Shown: positions 6,895-15,625, counted from the stretch's first letter. The stretch is 21,103 bases of DNA from an uncultured Clostridia bacterium (GCA_946541285.1 CAMNJG010000004.1:1-21103), one strand, 5' to 3'. Made by a program: numbers and translations. Notes: generated from the letters alone by a model not told the origin.

Positions 6895-6953
6895 GTCATT
6901 CCGTGACACGATCCCCGGACTGCGCAGCTGTTTTGCCGTCTGTTCAGAATGAC
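6895..6953. repeat. 59-bp element with 7-bp inverted ends, probable dispersed repeat
   Basis: GTCATTC (6895-6901) and GAATGAC (6947-6953) bracket a 45-base interior; a related GTCATCCTGAG motif with its own inverted repeat (ATCCTG/CAGGAT) occurs at about 21030-21055. Elements opening with GTCATTCTGAG are common intergenic repeats in gut bacteria. This one lies in the 218-base gap between rsmA and the ATPase-like gene. Confidence 0.45.
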
Positions 6954-7072
6954 AGAACAGAGTACGGACATCCGCAAAAAACAGGAAGTCATAACGGGTA
7001 ATTTCTGCGCGCGTTTCCTCATTCTCTGATAATACGGACCGTGTCCGCGATTCCGGATCCGGGGGGATCCGT

Positions 7073-7957
7073 TTACGATCTCTCCGCGAAGTACGCCGCC
7101 GCTTCATTGGCAACTGCCGCGAACTCCGGAATGTCCAGCGTCTCGGCCCTCCGTGACGGCTCGATTCCGGCTCTTTCCAGAATCCCGCGGGCCTCCTCTT
7201 TCGTCAGCCCCCGCATCCCGGTCAGCGCGTTCACCAGTGTCTTCCGGCGTTTTCCGAAACCGGCTTTCACCACCTCGAAAAACAGGGCTTCCTCCGTCAC
7301 CTCCGCCGGCGCTTCCTGCCTGCGGTCGAAACGCAGTACCGCCGAATCCACTTTGGGTGGCGGGGAGAAGCACTGCCGCGGCACATCCGCGATATGGCAC
7401 ACTTCACAGTAATACCCCGCAGCCACACTCAGCGCGCCATAGGTCCGCCCGCCCGGCACAGCCTCGATCCGGTCCGCGACTTCCTTCTGCATCATCAGCG
7501 TGATGGTTTCCGCTTCCACCCGGTCTTCCAGCAGTTTCATCAGGATCGGCGTCGTAATGTAATAAGGGATGTTCCCGATGATCCGGACACATCCCCGGTC
7601 CGGAGAAGGCCGGTACTCCCGGATCAGCGCCGCCAGATCCGTTTTCATGATATCCTGGTTCAGAATGACGACATTTTCGTAAACGGCCAGCACATCCCGC
7701 AGAAGCGGGATCAGGCGGCTGTCAATCTCTACCGCCACCACCCTTCCGGCGTGTTCCGCCGCTGCCGAAGTCAGGACCCCCATTCCGGGACCGATCTCGA
7801 TCACGAGATCATCCGGCCCGATGTCCGAGCCTTCAATAATGGACTCGATCACCGCAGGATCCTTCAGGAAATTCTGTCCAAGGCTTTTCGCGTTCCGGAA
7901 GCCATATAATTTTTTGATCACTGCCGGCGACGGCCGGTAGTTTGTGTCATTGCTCAT
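7073..7957 (-). CDS. rsmA: 16S rRNA dimethyladenosine transferase RsmA (KsgA)
   Basis: Dimethylates two adjacent adenines in the 3'-terminal helix 45 of 16S rRNA during small-subunit maturation, using S-adenosylmethionine. At 294 residues it has the normal length. Visible motifs are SLGQNFLKD near the N-terminus, the SAM-binding VIEIGPGMGVLT, the acidic VAVEIDSRL, the catalytic NIPYYITTPI, and FSPPPKVDSAV followed by FGKRRKTLVNAL in the C-terminal domain. I chose the ATG at 7957 (MSNDTNYRPS): it has a GGGAGA site 6 bases upstream and overlaps the end of rnmV by 11 bases; an in-frame ATG 54 bases upstream would lie deep in rnmV. The rnmV-rsmA pair is conserved in Bacillota and links 5S and 16S rRNA maturation. 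Confidence 0.97.
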   Translation of the reverse strand: MSNDTNYRPSPAVIKKLYGFRNAKSLGQNFLKDPAVIESIIEGSDIGPDDLVIEIGPGMGVLTSAAAEHAGRVVAVEIDSRLIPLLRDVLAVYENVVILNQDIMKTDLAALIREYRPSPDRGCVRIIGNIPYYITTPILMKLLEDRVEAETITLMMQKEVADRIEAVPGGRTYGALSVAAGYYCEVCHIADVPRQCFSPPPKVDSAVLRFDRRQEAPAEVTEEALFFEVVKAGFGKRRKTLVNALTGMRGLTKEEARGILERAGIEPSRRAETLDIPEFAAVANEAAAYFAERS

Positions 7958-8498
7958 GCTGTATCTCCCACAGGGCCTGCTCCAGATCCTCCCTGGCAAT
8001 CCCATAGCCATTGAGACGCTTCAGAAAAGCAGCGGCGTTGCCGTAACCGATTCCGAGCCGCCTGCCCAGCCGGTCGCGCAGTTCCCTGGAGCCTTTTCCG
8101 CCGGACAGGCCGTACGTGATCATATCCCCGGCGTCATAGACCGCTTCTCTGGTTTCACAGGTCCTGCCCGCTGCTTCCAGTGCCTTGCGGATCACCTCCG
8201 GCGATGCGTTTTCCACGCCGATGTCATGCTCCGACAGAGCCTCCGTCCGGGAGATATACGCCTGGCGCGCTTCCGGGAACAGCTCTGTCAGCCTCTGGCG
8301 GATCAACTGCCCGGCACGGTCAGGATCCGTCAGGATGATAATCCCTCTGGTTTCATACGCGTGACGGATCCGCTCGATGGTGGCCTGGCGGATCCCGTAC
8401 CCATGGGTCGCGATCATGTCAGCGTCCACGGCTTTTCCGACAGCATCGATATCATCCCGGCCTTCCACGACGATGACTTCATGTATCCGTTCTTTCAT
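7947..8498 (-). CDS. rnmV: Ribonuclease M5 (5S rRNA maturase)
   Basis: Cuts the 5S rRNA precursor at both sides of a double-stranded region, acting with ribosomal protein L18. The N-terminal Toprim domain is clear: IVVEGRDD with the catalytic glutamate, THGYGIRQATIERI, and TDPDRAG with the paired aspartates; a C-terminal RNA-binding part follows (about residues 110-183). The start is the ATG at 8498 (MKERIHEVIV, 183 residues). An upstream in-frame GTG at 8510 is excluded because it forms part of the GAGGTGA ribosome site. It follows divIC after 46 bases that contain an 8-bp hairpin, and overlaps rsmA. Confidence 0.95.
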   Translation of the reverse strand: MKERIHEVIVVEGRDDIDAVGKAVDADMIATHGYGIRQATIERIRHAYETRGIIILTDPDRAGQLIRQRLTELFPEARQAYISRTEALSEHDIGVENASPEVIRKALEAAGRTCETREAVYDAGDMITYGLSGGKGSRELRDRLGRRLGIGYGNAAAFLKRLNGYGIAREDLEQALWEIQHEQ

Positions 8499-8513
8499 AC
8501 TGATCTTCACCTC

Positions 8514-8542
8514 AGGAACTGCAGAATAATTTTACAGTTCCT
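8514..8542 (-). promoter_or_regulatory. Hairpin between divIC and rnmV
   Basis: AGGAACTG and CAGTTCCT (8542-8535 and 8521-8514 on the minus strand) form a perfect 8-bp stem with a 13-base A/T-rich loop. It ends directly before the GAGGTGA ribosome site of rnmV. No T-run follows, so it is not a terminator; it may be an RNA processing or stabilising structure, or influence rnmV translation. Confidence 0.55.
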
Positions 8543-8544
8543 TA

Positions 8545-8997
8545 CTACAGTCCCTGGTTCGAGGCTTTCTGGTGCCTGCTGGCGTCAGCCTCTTCCTGTT
8601 CCTGTGTAATGTCTTCATCCTGCTGGATCGAGTCGCCGTTCAGGATATAGACCAGGTCTCCTTTCTTTGCCATTTTCAGCCAGTTCCTGGCCTGCTGCTC
8701 GATGTATTCATTGGAGTCAATCTCCGCGACCCGTTCCTTCAGCTGGTCCCTCTGCGCGGTCAGGCGCTCAACTTCCTGCCGGGCTTCATACTCCTGCTGC
8801 TTGAGCCTGATGATACTGTTCATGGACGACAGGATCATGAGCACGATGACCACTATGACGAACACAGCGATCCTCTTTTTCGCGGAGAGCTTTTTCCGGC
8901 GTTTTTTTCTGCCGCCTGTCCGGATGGCGACGACATTGTCACCCTGTTTTTTTTCCGGCCTTCGCTTTCTTTTTTTCTTCGCGACTCTTCTGGACAA
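8545..8997 (-). CDS. divIC: Septum formation initiator, DivIC/FtsB family
   Basis: A 150-residue bitopic division protein. The N-terminal 41 residues are cytoplasmic and very basic (KKKRKRRPEKK and RKKRRKKLSAKKR), a single membrane helix spans about 42-58 (IAVFVIVVIVLMIL), and an external coiled coil follows at about 63-93, ending in the family's EYIEQQARNWLKMAKKGDLVYI. Members join FtsL and DivIB/FtsQ at the septum. The C-terminal 28 residues are acidic and Gln-rich. The start is a TTG at 8997, supported by AAGGTGA 6 bases upstream; the N-terminal Arg/Lys stretch makes later starts unlikely. It lies 14 bases after walK, a position that ties division to the wall-homeostasis regulators. Confidence 0.85.
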   Translation of the reverse strand: MSRRVAKKKRKRRPEKKQGDNVVAIRTGGRKKRRKKLSAKKRIAVFVIVVIVLMILSSMNSIIRLKQQEYEARQEVERLTAQRDQLKERVAEIDSNEYIEQQARNWLKMAKKGDLVYILNGDSIQQDEDITQEQEEADASRHQKASNQGL

Positions 8998-9011
8998 TTC
9001 GGTTCACCTTT

Positions 9012-10865
9012 TTATTCGCTCGTGATTTCCACACTGTCAGCGTCCGGAAGCTGTACCTTTACCAGGGTACCTTTTCCTTCTTCGCTTTCCATCGTGATCG
9101 TTCCGTCATGCGCCTCGACGATATCCTTCGCGATCGCCAGGCCCAGTCCGGTACCTCCCATTGCCCTGGAGCGGGCTTTGTCCACCCGGTAAAACCGCTC
9201 AAAAATCCGCGGCAGATCCACCGGACTGATCCCGATCCCGTTATCTTCCACAGAGAAATGGATCCATTCCCCGTCTCCGTAGGAATCTACGCGGATCCTG
9301 CCGCCTTCCGGCGTATACTTGATGGCATTGGTCAGGATATTGATCACCACCTGTTCCAGCATCCCCCGGTCCGCGCGGGTAAAAAGTCTGGCGCGTTCCG
9401 GGAACCCACAGATCAGGTGCTGCTTTTTTTCATCTGCCATGATCCGCACTTTGCGGACCGATGCCCTCAGCAGCGCATTGACATCCACTTCTGTTTTCTT
9501 CAGCGCGAGGGAACGGTTGTCCAGGCGGGAAAGCTTCAGGAGGTCGCTGACCAGATTGGACATACGCTCCGATTCCTCGTAGATCACATGGAGGAAAGAC
9601 GCGGCCATTTCCGGTTCCACATCACCTCCCAGCAGGGTCTCGGAATAACTCCGGATATTGGTGACCGGCGTACGGAGTTCGTGGGAAACATTGGCGACAA
9701 ATTCCTTCTGGAGCTTCTCCATTTTCTGCCGTTCTGTGACATCCTGGATCAGCATGATGATGCCCGTTTCTTTCCCTTCCCTGTCCAGCAGCTTCGCGTA
9801 ACGGATATATAACGCGGTCTGCTCATACTCGATAATTTCACTCAGGACTTCTTCCGGAGCATTTCCCTGATGGCGGGAGCGTTCCATCCCGTCCATGAGA
9901 TCTTTTTTCCCCAGTCGGCCCAGGATCTTCCGGAAATCAAAATTTCCGGCTTCTTCATCCGGAATCTTCAGAAAGGACATCGCCGCCGGATTCATGTGAA
10001 TGATCCGTCCGCTGCGGTCTACGGCGATCAGCCCGTCCGCCATATAACGGAGGATGGTTTCCAGCTTGCGCTTTTCCCTCGTCAGCTCGGTCATCCGGCT
10101 GTTGATCTCCCGGCGCAGCACATTGAAGGAATCCGCCAGGCTTCCGATTTCTCCGCTTGCCCGGACTTTGATATCTTCCGAAAAATTTCCTCCGGCCATA
10201 CTGCGGGCCCGCTCGGTCAGATATTTCAGCGGCCGGGTCAGCCCCGCCGCGAAGATCTGTGACAGGATCAGTGTCATAATCAGGGCGATGCCCAGCCCCT
10301 CCAGGAGAATCAGGGCCGCCTGCCGGATGAGTACGTAGATCCGGCTGATATCCTGCCGCAGATAGATCGCGCCGATGATATAGCCGGACTGGTTCCTGAC
10401 CGGTACCACGCACTCCATGACCGGGAGCCTGCTTCTGGGATCCTGTATCCGGCCGGATTCCCGGCCTTCCTCCAGTGCCCTGCTGACCAGCCCGGCGTCC
10501 AGTACCTTTTCCGCGTCCTTTCCCTCCGAAGCGCCGCTGCTGCTGTATGTGATCCAGCGTTCGCCGTTGATCACATACACTGCGTAATCCGCGCCAAGCT
10601 GCCACTCGGACAGTGTCGCCTCGATGGTTTCATCGCCCGCCTCAATACTGTCATAGGTGTCAAACGGGATCGACAGTGAAACCGCGCGGGCCATCCGCCG
10701 GCAGTTGTCCCGGGCGGCATCCAGTTCATACTCCATCATCCCGTACAGGATAAAACCGCCTGCCACCACGATCGCCACCAGGACGATCATGATGGACATG
10801 ATCACGATCTTCCACCGCAGACTGCGGTCTTTCCGCTTTGTCCTGCTCTGGTTTTTCTTACTCAC
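9012..10865 (-). CDS. walK: Sensor histidine kinase WalK (VicK/YycG)
   Basis: Membrane kinase of the essential WalRK system that adjusts peptidoglycan hydrolases to wall growth. Its 617 residues show the full WalK order: membrane helix at about 20-42, an external sensor part of about 140 residues, a second helix at about 182-206, HAMP (about 207-260), PAS (about 265-375), HisKA with SHELRTP (phospho-accepting His395), and the ATPase domain with N box NILTNAIKY (509-517), DNGIG (541-545), FERFYR (555-560) and GGTGLGLAI (570-578). It follows walR after 18 bases. The genes walH, walI and walJ, which flank walRK in bacilli, are absent; divIC comes next. Confidence 0.93.
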   Translation of the reverse strand: MSKKNQSRTKRKDRSLRWKIVIMSIMIVLVAIVVAGGFILYGMMEYELDAARDNCRRMARAVSLSIPFDTYDSIEAGDETIEATLSEWQLGADYAVYVINGERWITYSSSGASEGKDAEKVLDAGLVSRALEEGRESGRIQDPRSRLPVMECVVPVRNQSGYIIGAIYLRQDISRIYVLIRQAALILLEGLGIALIMTLILSQIFAAGLTRPLKYLTERARSMAGGNFSEDIKVRASGEIGSLADSFNVLRREINSRMTELTREKRKLETILRYMADGLIAVDRSGRIIHMNPAAMSFLKIPDEEAGNFDFRKILGRLGKKDLMDGMERSRHQGNAPEEVLSEIIEYEQTALYIRYAKLLDREGKETGIIMLIQDVTERQKMEKLQKEFVANVSHELRTPVTNIRSYSETLLGGDVEPEMAASFLHVIYEESERMSNLVSDLLKLSRLDNRSLALKKTEVDVNALLRASVRKVRIMADEKKQHLICGFPERARLFTRADRGMLEQVVINILTNAIKYTPEGGRIRVDSYGDGEWIHFSVEDNGIGISPVDLPRIFERFYRVDKARSRAMGGTGLGLAIAKDIVEAHDGTITMESEEGKGTLVKVQLPDADSVEITSE

Positions 10866-10883
10866 TGACTGACCACTCCCCGG

Positions 10884-11597
10884 TTACGCAGGCGTCCTGA
10901 AATAGTAACCAACGCCCCGGCGGGTCATGATATATTTCGGATCACCTGGCTCATCCTCAATTTTTTCGCGCAGACGGCGCACGGTCACATCCACGGTACG
11001 GATATCGCCATAATATTCGTAGCCCCATACATTCCTCAGGAGATCCTCCCGGTCGAACACCTTGTCCGCGTGGTCCGCAAGGTAGCGGAGCAGCTCAAAT
11101 TCCCGCAGCGTAAGGTTGATCAGTTCTCCTCTTTTCCTGATCTCGTAGCGGTTCATGTCGATCACAATGTCCCCGAAAGTGTGGATACTCGGCTGCGCCT
11201 GGTCGATCTCCGGTCCCAGTGTCAGGGACGCTCTCCGGATGTTGGCCTTGATCCGCGCCACCAGTTCCCGCATCCCGAACGGTTTGGTCATATAGTCGTC
11301 GGCACCCAGTTCCAGGCCGAGTACCTTGTCCACTTCTTCCTCTTTCGCGGTCAGGATGATGATCGGCACCGCGCTGACATTGCGGATGCGCTTACAGACC
11401 TCGAAGCCGTCGAGCTTCGGCAGCATGACATCCAGCAGGATGAGGTCCGGATCGTGCGCCTGCTGCAGATCCAGCGCCTCCTGACCGTCAAACGCCGTCA
11501 GTACTTCATACCCTTCTTTTTCCAGATTATACCTGATGATATCTGAAATATATTTTTCATCCTCTACCACAAGGATCCTGTTATTATTCTCGTCCAT
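10884..11597 (-). CDS. walR: Response regulator WalR (VicR/YycF)
   Basis: OmpR/PhoB-class DNA-binding regulator, 237 residues, partner of WalK. The receiver domain has the acidic pair in VVEDEK, the phospho-acceptor Asp56 in LLDVMLP, Thr83 in ILTAKEEE and Lys105 in MTKPFG. The winged helix covers about 140-235, with LTLREFELLRYLADH and the recognition helix region VDVTVRRLREKIED ending in TRRGVGYYF. It would bind direct repeats before cell-wall hydrolase genes. The ATG at 11597 has only a weak GAGAG site and lies 25 bases after the dnaD-like gene, so it probably shares that transcript. Identification as WalR rather than another OmpR-type regulator rests on sequence and on the purA/helicase/gdpP neighbourhood. 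Confidence 0.93.
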   Translation of the reverse strand: MDENNNRILVVEDEKYISDIIRYNLEKEGYEVLTAFDGQEALDLQQAHDPDLILLDVMLPKLDGFEVCKRIRNVSAVPIIILTAKEEEVDKVLGLELGADDYMTKPFGMRELVARIKANIRRASLTLGPEIDQAQPSIHTFGDIVIDMNRYEIRKRGELINLTLREFELLRYLADHADKVFDREDLLRNVWGYEYYGDIRTVDVTVRRLREKIEDEPGDPKYIMTRRGVGYYFRTPA

Positions 11598-11622
11598 ATA
11601 GTCTCTCGTTTCTTATGAGATT

Positions 11623-12882
11623 TTATCCTGTCTCAGCAATACGCCGGAGCTTTTCAGCGAAACAGCTGCAGCGTGAACCGTCGTCAAGCAGGCCGGTATC
11701 CTTACATTTCTCACACTCATACCGCAGGTCCATGTAATCCGCAGGATAGCCGTACTGCTGCAGCAGCGTATTTTTGCGGGCCGTCAGTTCTTCCCGCTCC
11801 TGCTCCAGCGCCGCCGCGGTATTCCGGTTCCCGCCGCCCAGCGCCATTTTCGTAAAGGCCATATTGGTCTTGCGGAGCCGTTCCTCGAGTTCCCGAACCT
11901 GTGGGATTTTCCGGTAAATTTCTTTGCGGTGTTCCTCGCGGACTTCCGTATTGCGGCGCCGGATCTGTTCGTACAGCCGGTTTACCGCGGCCACAGCGTT
12001 TTTCCCGGACGGCGCGCGGGTCCCGGACGGACTGGTTTTGCCGCTGCTCCAGTTCCGCAGGATGCCATTGACATAGTTGATATTCGGGTTTGGAATTCCG
12101 CTTGTCCGGCTGCATGCTTTCAGCACGGTCTCCAGGCTGAATCCCATCTCGTCAAACCATCGGTCGATCTTTTCCCGCTCGTCCTCGGTCGGGTTCCTGG
12201 AAAAGCCCAGGGCTTTCATGACCCGATGGTACTGATGGTACTTCTGGTCGTTTTCCGCCAGCATCCGCTCCGCGTCCTGTACCGTGTCGATGCCCTCATC
12301 CCGCCAGTTGCGGATGACAGCCGACAGATAGGAGAATTTTGTATTATGGATCCGTTCGGCGCAGTACCGGTACGCGAAACAGATCAGATCCGGCGGTAGT
12401 CCATCATCATACATCCAGGAAAGGATTTCCTGCATTTCCCGGGTCCCGGGCAGCCGTCCCGTGATCTCCTGCACCTGTGTAAAAACCGACCGGGCTCTTT
12501 CGTCATCCATCTGCTCCAGGGCTTCCGGGGAAAAGCCGTTTTCATCCAGCAGATCCTCCTCACGGGGATCAAACAGACCTTCCCGCAGGTTCAGGAATTC
12601 CACCGAATAATGAAAACGGTCATCCGGCGACAGATAATGTTTGCGGATGGCTCCGCATTTTTCCCAGTAATTCCAGGCGCTGAGAACTTCTTCTTCCGAG
12701 ATGCCCAGGTGGGCCGCGATCTGCCGGTTGGAGAAATCCTCCCGGTCCGCGTACATGAGCGCGGTGAGATAGACCTTGACATCATTGCCCTTTGCCTGCG
12801 GCATATATTCCATCAGGAAAAGATTCTCCACGGCTGTATCTTTCAGGTAAAAATTTCTGATTTTCTCACGCCGAAAATTCAT
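11623..12882 (-). CDS. DnaD-family primosome protein fused to a helicase-loader zinc domain
   Basis: Replication-initiation protein of 419 residues. An N-terminal winged-helix part (about 1-100; QIAAHLGISEEEVLSAWNYW) is followed by two DnaB_2-type helical domains, each ending in the family's Y-x(3)-I-x-x-W pattern: KFSYLSAVIRNWRDEG (182-197) and INYVNGILRNW (268-278). Residues about 295-419 resemble a different family: the N-terminal domain of the DnaI/DnaC helicase loader, with a long basic helix (RKEIYRKIPQVRELEERL), QYGYPADYMDLRY and a four-cysteine site (Cys390, Cys393, Cys405, Cys407). The AAA+ motor that should follow is missing; the gene ends 12 residues later. The ATG at 12882 has GAGG 8 bases upstream, overlapping the purA stop. 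It probably recruits or loads the helicase encoded upstream. Confidence 0.85.
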   Translation of the reverse strand: MNFRREKIRNFYLKDTAVENLFLMEYMPQAKGNDVKVYLTALMYADREDFSNRQIAAHLGISEEEVLSAWNYWEKCGAIRKHYLSPDDRFHYSVEFLNLREGLFDPREEDLLDENGFSPEALEQMDDERARSVFTQVQEITGRLPGTREMQEILSWMYDDGLPPDLICFAYRYCAERIHNTKFSYLSAVIRNWRDEGIDTVQDAERMLAENDQKYHQYHRVMKALGFSRNPTEDEREKIDRWFDEMGFSLETVLKACSRTSGIPNPNINYVNGILRNWSSGKTSPSGTRAPSGKNAVAAVNRLYEQIRRRNTEVREEHRKEIYRKIPQVRELEERLRKTNMAFTKMALGGGNRNTAAALEQEREELTARKNTLLQQYGYPADYMDLRYECEKCKDTGLLDDGSRCSCFAEKLRRIAETG

Positions 12883-12892
12883 CACGGGTTCC

Positions 12893-14182
12893 TCATGATC
12901 TGAAGAATTCATCGCGGACCATGGTCTGGGAGCGGTCCGGGCCGACAGAAACAATCTTTACCGGAACCCCCGTATAGTCCTCAATGAATTCGATATAACG
13001 CTTTGCTTCCTCCGGAAGCTCTTCGTAGCTCTGGCATCCTGTGATCGGCGTATGCCATCCTTTCAGTTCCTCATAGACCGGACGGCACTCTCCGAGGAAA
13101 TCAAGGCTGGCCGGGAAATCGCGGACAATCGTGCCGTTGTGGTCATAGCCTGTGCAGACCTTGACGGTTTCAAACTGGTCGAGTACATCCAGCAGCATGA
13201 GGGAGATCCCTGTCAGGCCGTTGATCCGCGCGGAAAATTTAACCTGCACCAGGTCCAGCCAGCCGCAGCGGCGCGGCCTGCCAGTCGTCACACCATACTC
13301 ATGGCCGACTTCGCGGATCCGGTCGCCGGTTTCGTTGTCTTCCTCTGAGACAAAAGGACCTGCCCCGACCCGGGTGGTATATGCCTTGACGATCCCGATG
13401 ATTTCATCGAGGTAACGCGGACTGACCCCCGCGCCGGCCGCGAATCCGCCGGATACCGGGTGGGAGCTGGTGACATACGGATAAGTACCGAGGTCGATGT
13501 CCAGCATCGCTCCCTGGGCGCCTTCAAACAGCACCCTCGCGCCGGATTCCAGCGCTTCATTGACCATGACAATCGTGTCGGTAATATATGGTCTGAGGCG
13601 TTCCGCGTAATCACAGAACTTCTCCAGCATTTCTTCCTTATCGAGCGGTTCTTCTCCATAGAGTTTGGTAAATACTTCATTTTTCGCGTCGATCTGCTCG
13701 GACAGCTTCCTCCGGAAAAGTTCCGGATCCAGCATATCACAGCAGCGGATGCCGGTACGGGCCATTTTGTCCATATAGCACGGACCGATGCCTTTATTGG
13801 TGGTCCCGACTTTATTGCTGCCCTTGGCTCTCTCCGTGAGAGCGTCCATCACTTTATGATAAGGGAAAACGACATGCGCCCGGTCACTGATATACAGTGA
13901 GGACGTATCGATGCCGTCCTTCTGAAGACCTTCCAGTTCTTCGAAAAATTCCTCCGGGTCAAATACCACACCGTTGCCGATGATGTTCTTTGCTTTGGGA
14001 TTCAGGATGCCGGAAGGGATGAGGTGCAGCGCGTATTTTTTCCCGTCGATCACGACAGAATGCCCCGCGTTACATCCGCCCTGCGCCCTGACGACATATT
14101 CCGCCTGTGTCGCAAGGAAGTCGATTGCTTTTCCTTTTCCTTCGTCTCCCCACTGGGAGCCGACGACTGCTACTGTTGACAT
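12893..14182 (-). CDS. purA: Adenylosuccinate synthetase PurA
   Basis: Joins IMP and aspartate using GTP to give adenylosuccinate, the first committed step to AMP; a cytoplasmic homodimer. The 429 residues match the bacterial length. Motifs are the N-terminal GSQWGDEGKGK (8-18; catalytic Asp and P-loop), NAGHSVV, GPCYMDKMARTGIR, the VLFEGAQGAMLDIDLGTYPY stretch and TTGRPRRCGWLD. An AGGAGG site precedes the ATG by about 8 bases. Its placement between the helicase and the walRK block is the same neighbourhood as in Bacillus. A plausible promoter lies in the 95-base gap upstream (14238-14209), so purA and the genes after it may have extra transcription. Confidence 0.98.
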   Translation of the reverse strand: MSTVAVVGSQWGDEGKGKAIDFLATQAEYVVRAQGGCNAGHSVVIDGKKYALHLIPSGILNPKAKNIIGNGVVFDPEEFFEELEGLQKDGIDTSSLYISDRAHVVFPYHKVMDALTERAKGSNKVGTTNKGIGPCYMDKMARTGIRCCDMLDPELFRRKLSEQIDAKNEVFTKLYGEEPLDKEEMLEKFCDYAERLRPYITDTIVMVNEALESGARVLFEGAQGAMLDIDLGTYPYVTSSHPVSGGFAAGAGVSPRYLDEIIGIVKAYTTRVGAGPFVSEEDNETGDRIREVGHEYGVTTGRPRRCGWLDLVQVKFSARINGLTGISLMLLDVLDQFETVKVCTGYDHNGTIVRDFPASLDFLGECRPVYEELKGWHTPITGCQSYEELPEEAKRYIEFIEDYTGVPVKIVSVGPDRSQTMVRDEFFRS

Positions 14183-14208
14183 CGATTGATTCCTCCTGCT
14201 GTCTGGTT

Positions 14209-14238
14209 ATTGTAAATCTAACAGATCCCTCTTGTCAG
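14209..14238 (-). promoter_or_regulatory. Possible promoter before purA
   Basis: On the minus strand CTGACA (14238-14233), 18 bases, then TACAAT (14214-14209), followed by the purA ribosome site. Both boxes match consensus in 5 of 6 positions. It sits in the largest gap of the gdpP-to-walK run. No terminator was seen after the helicase gene, so this would be an internal promoter. Confidence 0.5.
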
Positions 14239-14277
14239 CCGGTTCTCCGTCCACTCTCAAAGGCGGCGGAGACGGCC

Positions 14278-15615
14278 TCAAATCTCAATCGGACTCTTGT
14301 CCGCGAATTTCGTATATTTGCCCAGCCATGCCAGATCGACCGCGCCGGTCGGTCCGTTTCTGTGCTTGGACAGGATGACCTCACAGGTGTTTGGCTTCTC
14401 TGTAGTTTCCGGATTGTAATACTCGTCCCGGTACAGGAACATGACGATATCCGCGTCCTGTTCGATAGCACCGGATTCCCGCAGGTCGGAAAGCTGCGGC
14501 CGGTGATCCTGGCGCTGCTCCGGCGCGCGGGACAGCTGGGACAGGACAATGACCGGGCACTCCATCTCACGGGCCAGCTGCTTGAGCATCCGGGAGATGG
14601 TACTGACTTCCATCTGGCGGCTGTCCGTATGTCCCTGCAGATTCATCAGCTGCAGATAGTCCACCACCACCAGATCCAGTCCCCGCTCCGCGCGCATCCG
14701 CCGGCATTTGTTTTTCATCTCCGAGAGGGAGATGTTTGGCGTATCGTCGATAAAAATCCCGGCACCGGACAGCCGGTCCACAGCGATATTGAGATCCTCC
14801 CAGTCTTCCCGCGTCAGATCGCCTTCCCTCAGGCTGGAGAGCGGTACATGTGACTCAATGCTGAGCATTCTCATACTGAGCTGCTCTTTGGGCATCTCCA
14901 TGGAAAACACGAGGATCTGCGCCTCCGCTTTGAGCGCGGCATTCATGGCGATATTGAGCGCGAACGCGGTCTTTCCCATACTCGGCCTGGCCGCGACGAT
15001 GATCAGATCCGACTTCTGCAGGCCGGAGGTCCGGCTATCCAGGTCGACAAACCCCGTCGTCAGTCCTGTCAGACGCCCGTCATGGGCCGCCATCGCGTCA
15101 ATCTGCTCCATATTGTCCCACAGGACATCTTTCAGCTGCACAAAATCCCGCTTCTGTGAAAACCTTGAAATATTGAGAATCTCCTGCTCCGCCTTATCCA
15201 GCACTTCCTCCGCGTCGGTTTTATCCATAAAGCTCTGGTCCATGATGGCGCCGGAAGCCCGGATCAGGTTGCGGAGGATGGATTTTTCGCGGATGATGCG
15301 GGCATAGGAAACCGCGTTGGCTGTCGACGGTACCTCCGCAGAAAGCGAAGCGATATAGGCGGGGCCTCCCACCATGGACAGCTTTTTTCTCCGCTGCAGC
15401 TCGGATTTGACGGTTACCGAATCCACCGGCTCAGATCTCCGGTTCAGATCCCGGACCGCGTCAAAGATTTCCTTATGGATGTCACTGTAAAAATCCTCCG
15501 GCTGGAGGACTTCCAGCACTTCAAACAGAGCGCCCTTGTCAAGCATAATGGCCCCCAGTACGCTCTGCTCCGCCTCATCGTTGTGAGGCGGGATCCTTTC
15601 GGTGATCGGTGGCAT
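14278..15615 (-). CDS. dnaB: Replicative DNA helicase (DnaB family; DnaC in Bacillus)
   Basis: Hexameric 5'-3' helicase that unwinds the replication fork and binds primase. The 445 residues carry the N-terminal domain (DEAEQSVLGAIMLD, to about 105), a linker, and the RecA-like motor with Walker A ARPSMGKT (209-216), Walker B LDLVVVDYLQLM (313-324), and the C-terminal LSKHRNGPTG (415-424) with the arginine finger. No intein or insertion is present. It begins 10 bases after rplI; the ribosome site is poor (GAGATCAG), so translation may depend on coupling to rplI. The gene three positions downstream encodes a likely loading factor. Confidence 0.97.
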   Translation of the reverse strand: MPPITERIPPHNDEAEQSVLGAIMLDKGALFEVLEVLQPEDFYSDIHKEIFDAVRDLNRRSEPVDSVTVKSELQRRKKLSMVGGPAYIASLSAEVPSTANAVSYARIIREKSILRNLIRASGAIMDQSFMDKTDAEEVLDKAEQEILNISRFSQKRDFVQLKDVLWDNMEQIDAMAAHDGRLTGLTTGFVDLDSRTSGLQKSDLIIVAARPSMGKTAFALNIAMNAALKAEAQILVFSMEMPKEQLSMRMLSIESHVPLSSLREGDLTREDWEDLNIAVDRLSGAGIFIDDTPNISLSEMKNKCRRMRAERGLDLVVVDYLQLMNLQGHTDSRQMEVSTISRMLKQLAREMECPVIVLSQLSRAPEQRQDHRPQLSDLRESGAIEQDADIVMFLYRDEYYNPETTEKPNTCEVILSKHRNGPTGAVDLAWLGKYTKFADKSPIEI

Positions 15616-15625
15616 GGTACTGATC

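Noticed and set aside
6855..7022. N-terminal 56-codon extension of the ATPase-like gene
   Set aside because: It translates a dispersed GTCATTC-type repeat and is rich in Arg, Cys and Ser, unlike the rest; the ATG at 6854 starts the part that looks like protein.
7054..7071. CGGATCC/GGATCCG hairpin just after rsmA as a terminator
   Set aside because: No T-run follows on the minus strand, so I do not call it a terminator; it may be a weak or processing structure.
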